Made by a program: the position numbers and the translations under genes
The notes under the pieces: generated by a model
Seen by the model: the letters and a program-made list of their open reading frames with translations, nothing else
What the model was told of the DNA's origin: nothing
Database searches by the model: none
Shown: positions 63,278 through 64,000 of the stretch, piece by piece
Position numbering within the stretch: the stretch's first letter is position 1
Layout: each line of letters begins with the position of its first letter
Assembly (NCBI RefSeq): GCF_010078235.1
Contig: NZ_JAABOS010000002.1
Span: 186,001-250,000 of the forward strand
Length of the DNA stretch: 64,000 nt
Direction: 5' to 3'
Source of the DNA: Cognatundibacterium crateris
GTDB taxonomy: Bacteria > Pseudomonadota > Gammaproteobacteria > Burkholderiales > Burkholderiaceae_D

Positions 63278-64000
63278 ACTGACCTCGGTTCGCTGGCGTT
63301 ACTGATCAGCTTACGCAGGAAAGGAATCACTACCACCATCAACACGCCTACGCCTACACTGCCCCAGCCCAGCATAGAGAAGATATGATGGTAAGTCGGA
63401 TTAGTCGCCACCGCCATGCCTTCGCCAGCCTCAGGAATCAGACCGGAGAAATAACTGGCCAGTATCGACGCGGTACCGGTGGTCAGCATCCAGGTTCCCA
63501 TCATCACGCCCTGATAACGGGCTGGTGCGAGCTTACCTATCATGGCATAACCAACAGGGGAAATCAGTAACTCGGCGATACTCTGTAACAGGTAGCTGAT
63601 GAAGATCCATTTGAAAGCGACCATGCCGTTTTGGGCAGCAAATGTAATCCCCAGCGGTAACACCAGAAAGCCTATGCCGATCAGGATCAGCGAAGTCGAG
63701 AACTGTGCGGGCACATCCACATTCCAGCCTTTTTTACGCAGTGACTGGAAAAACATCGCCATCAAAGGGCCACCGACCATAATCACAAAGCTGTTGATAT
63801 TCTGTATCCACTGCGGCGCGACTTCGACGCCCCATACCATGCGGTCCACATTATTGACAGCGAACAGTTGTAAACCCATCGGTGCCATCTGATACAAGGT
63901 CCAGAATACCAGCGAACCCAGCGTCAGCAACAGGTAGGCAATCATATTGCGCTGCTCGCGCTTATCCTCATGCTTGAGCGTCAGATACAGCATGATGAGA
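63274..64000 (-). CDS. POT family peptide:H+ symporter, 3' part
   Basis: The C-terminal about 242 residues of a proton-dependent oligopeptide transporter (DtpA/YdgR-like); the gene runs off the window end, and the full family length is about 490. Several helices are visible, with FWTLYQMAPMGLQLFA, ELLISPVGYAMIGKLAPARYQG and MMGTWMLTTGTASILASY, the POT-family helices 7, 10 and 11. It takes up di- and tripeptides. It is coupled to DUF423 by a 4-bp overlap. Confidence 0.85.
   Translation of the reverse strand, partial: LIMLYLTLKHEDKREQRNMIAYLLLTLGSLVFWTLYQMAPMGLQLFAVNNVDRMVWGVEVAPQWIQNINSFVIMVGGPLMAMFFQSLRKKGWNVDVPAQFSTSLILIGIGFLVLPLGITFAAQNGMVAFKWIFISYLLQSIAELLISPVGYAMIGKLAPARYQGVMMGTWMLTTGTASILASYFSGLIPEAGEGMAVATNPTYHHIFSMLGWGSVGVGVLMVVVIPFLRKLISNASEPRSV

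Overview
The window reads as one contiguous stretch of a betaproteobacterial chromosome, most likely Burkholderiales and Oxalobacteraceae-like. The evidence is gene content and local gene order: bioC-comF-trmL, a cysB-cysA-cysW-cysT sulfate block, a PhaM-type polyhydroxyalkanoate protein, DUF3108 envelope proteins and DUF4124. Base composition is slightly above half G+C by eye. I found no rRNA, tRNA, CRISPR array, prophage or complete insertion sequence. Mobile DNA is limited to two families of small non-coding inverted-repeat elements.

Region 1 (1-13.6 kb) holds bioC, comF, trmL, a PAS-GGDEF-EAL c-di-GMP enzyme, a heptose adenylyltransferase and a sulfur-assimilation island: cysB, the sulfate ABC transporter genes cysA/W/T, a degenerate EAL protein, an SsuE-like FMN reductase and a sulfate-binding protein. 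cysT and the binding-protein gene share a similar AT-rich upstream motif that may be the CysB site. A secreted glutathione peroxidase follows.

Region 2 (13.7-22 kb) has a TetR gene divergent from a tightly coupled seven-gene lipid operon: flavoprotein, DUF1365, cyclopropane-synthase-like methyltransferase, chalcone-isomerase-like protein, DUF3833 lipoprotein, SDR and NTF2-like protein. The methyltransferase lacks two bicarbonate-binding residues of true cyclopropane synthases, so it may methylate fatty acids without closing a ring. An MFS transporter follows.

Region 3 (22-34 kb) contains fadH divergent from a padR gene, a periplasmic binding protein, an ECF sigma factor with a Ser/Thr kinase-TPR protein and a lipoprotein, phaM, and two DUF3108 proteins. 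The sigma factor lacks the acidic core contact in region 2.2 and has threonines there, which fits activation by phosphorylation.

Region 4 (34-43.5 kb) is the most interesting part. A run of overlapping genes encodes a dedicated phosphopantetheinyl transferase, a carrier protein, an acyl-CoA-dehydrogenase-like flavoprotein, an aminoacyl-tRNA-synthetase-like amino acid:[carrier protein] ligase, a DUF1839 protein, a GH2/beta-mannosidase-like protein and a tandem alpha/beta hydrolase related to exosortase-locus hydrolases. It converges on a polysaccharide-type flippase. Together they suggest that a carrier-bound amino acid is activated, oxidised and transferred to an exported glycan or glycolipid.

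Region 5 (43.6-64 kb) carries queC, a metallophosphoesterase plus kinase-Usp fusion, an orphan phnM with a DUF1045 phosphonate protein, assorted hydrolases, a class III CoA-transferase, a YozG-like regulator beside the remnant of a DUF2975 gene, a TonB receptor, AraC/GyrI regulators, a class I CoA-transferase, a GST, DUF423 and the 3' part of a POT peptide transporter that runs off the end.
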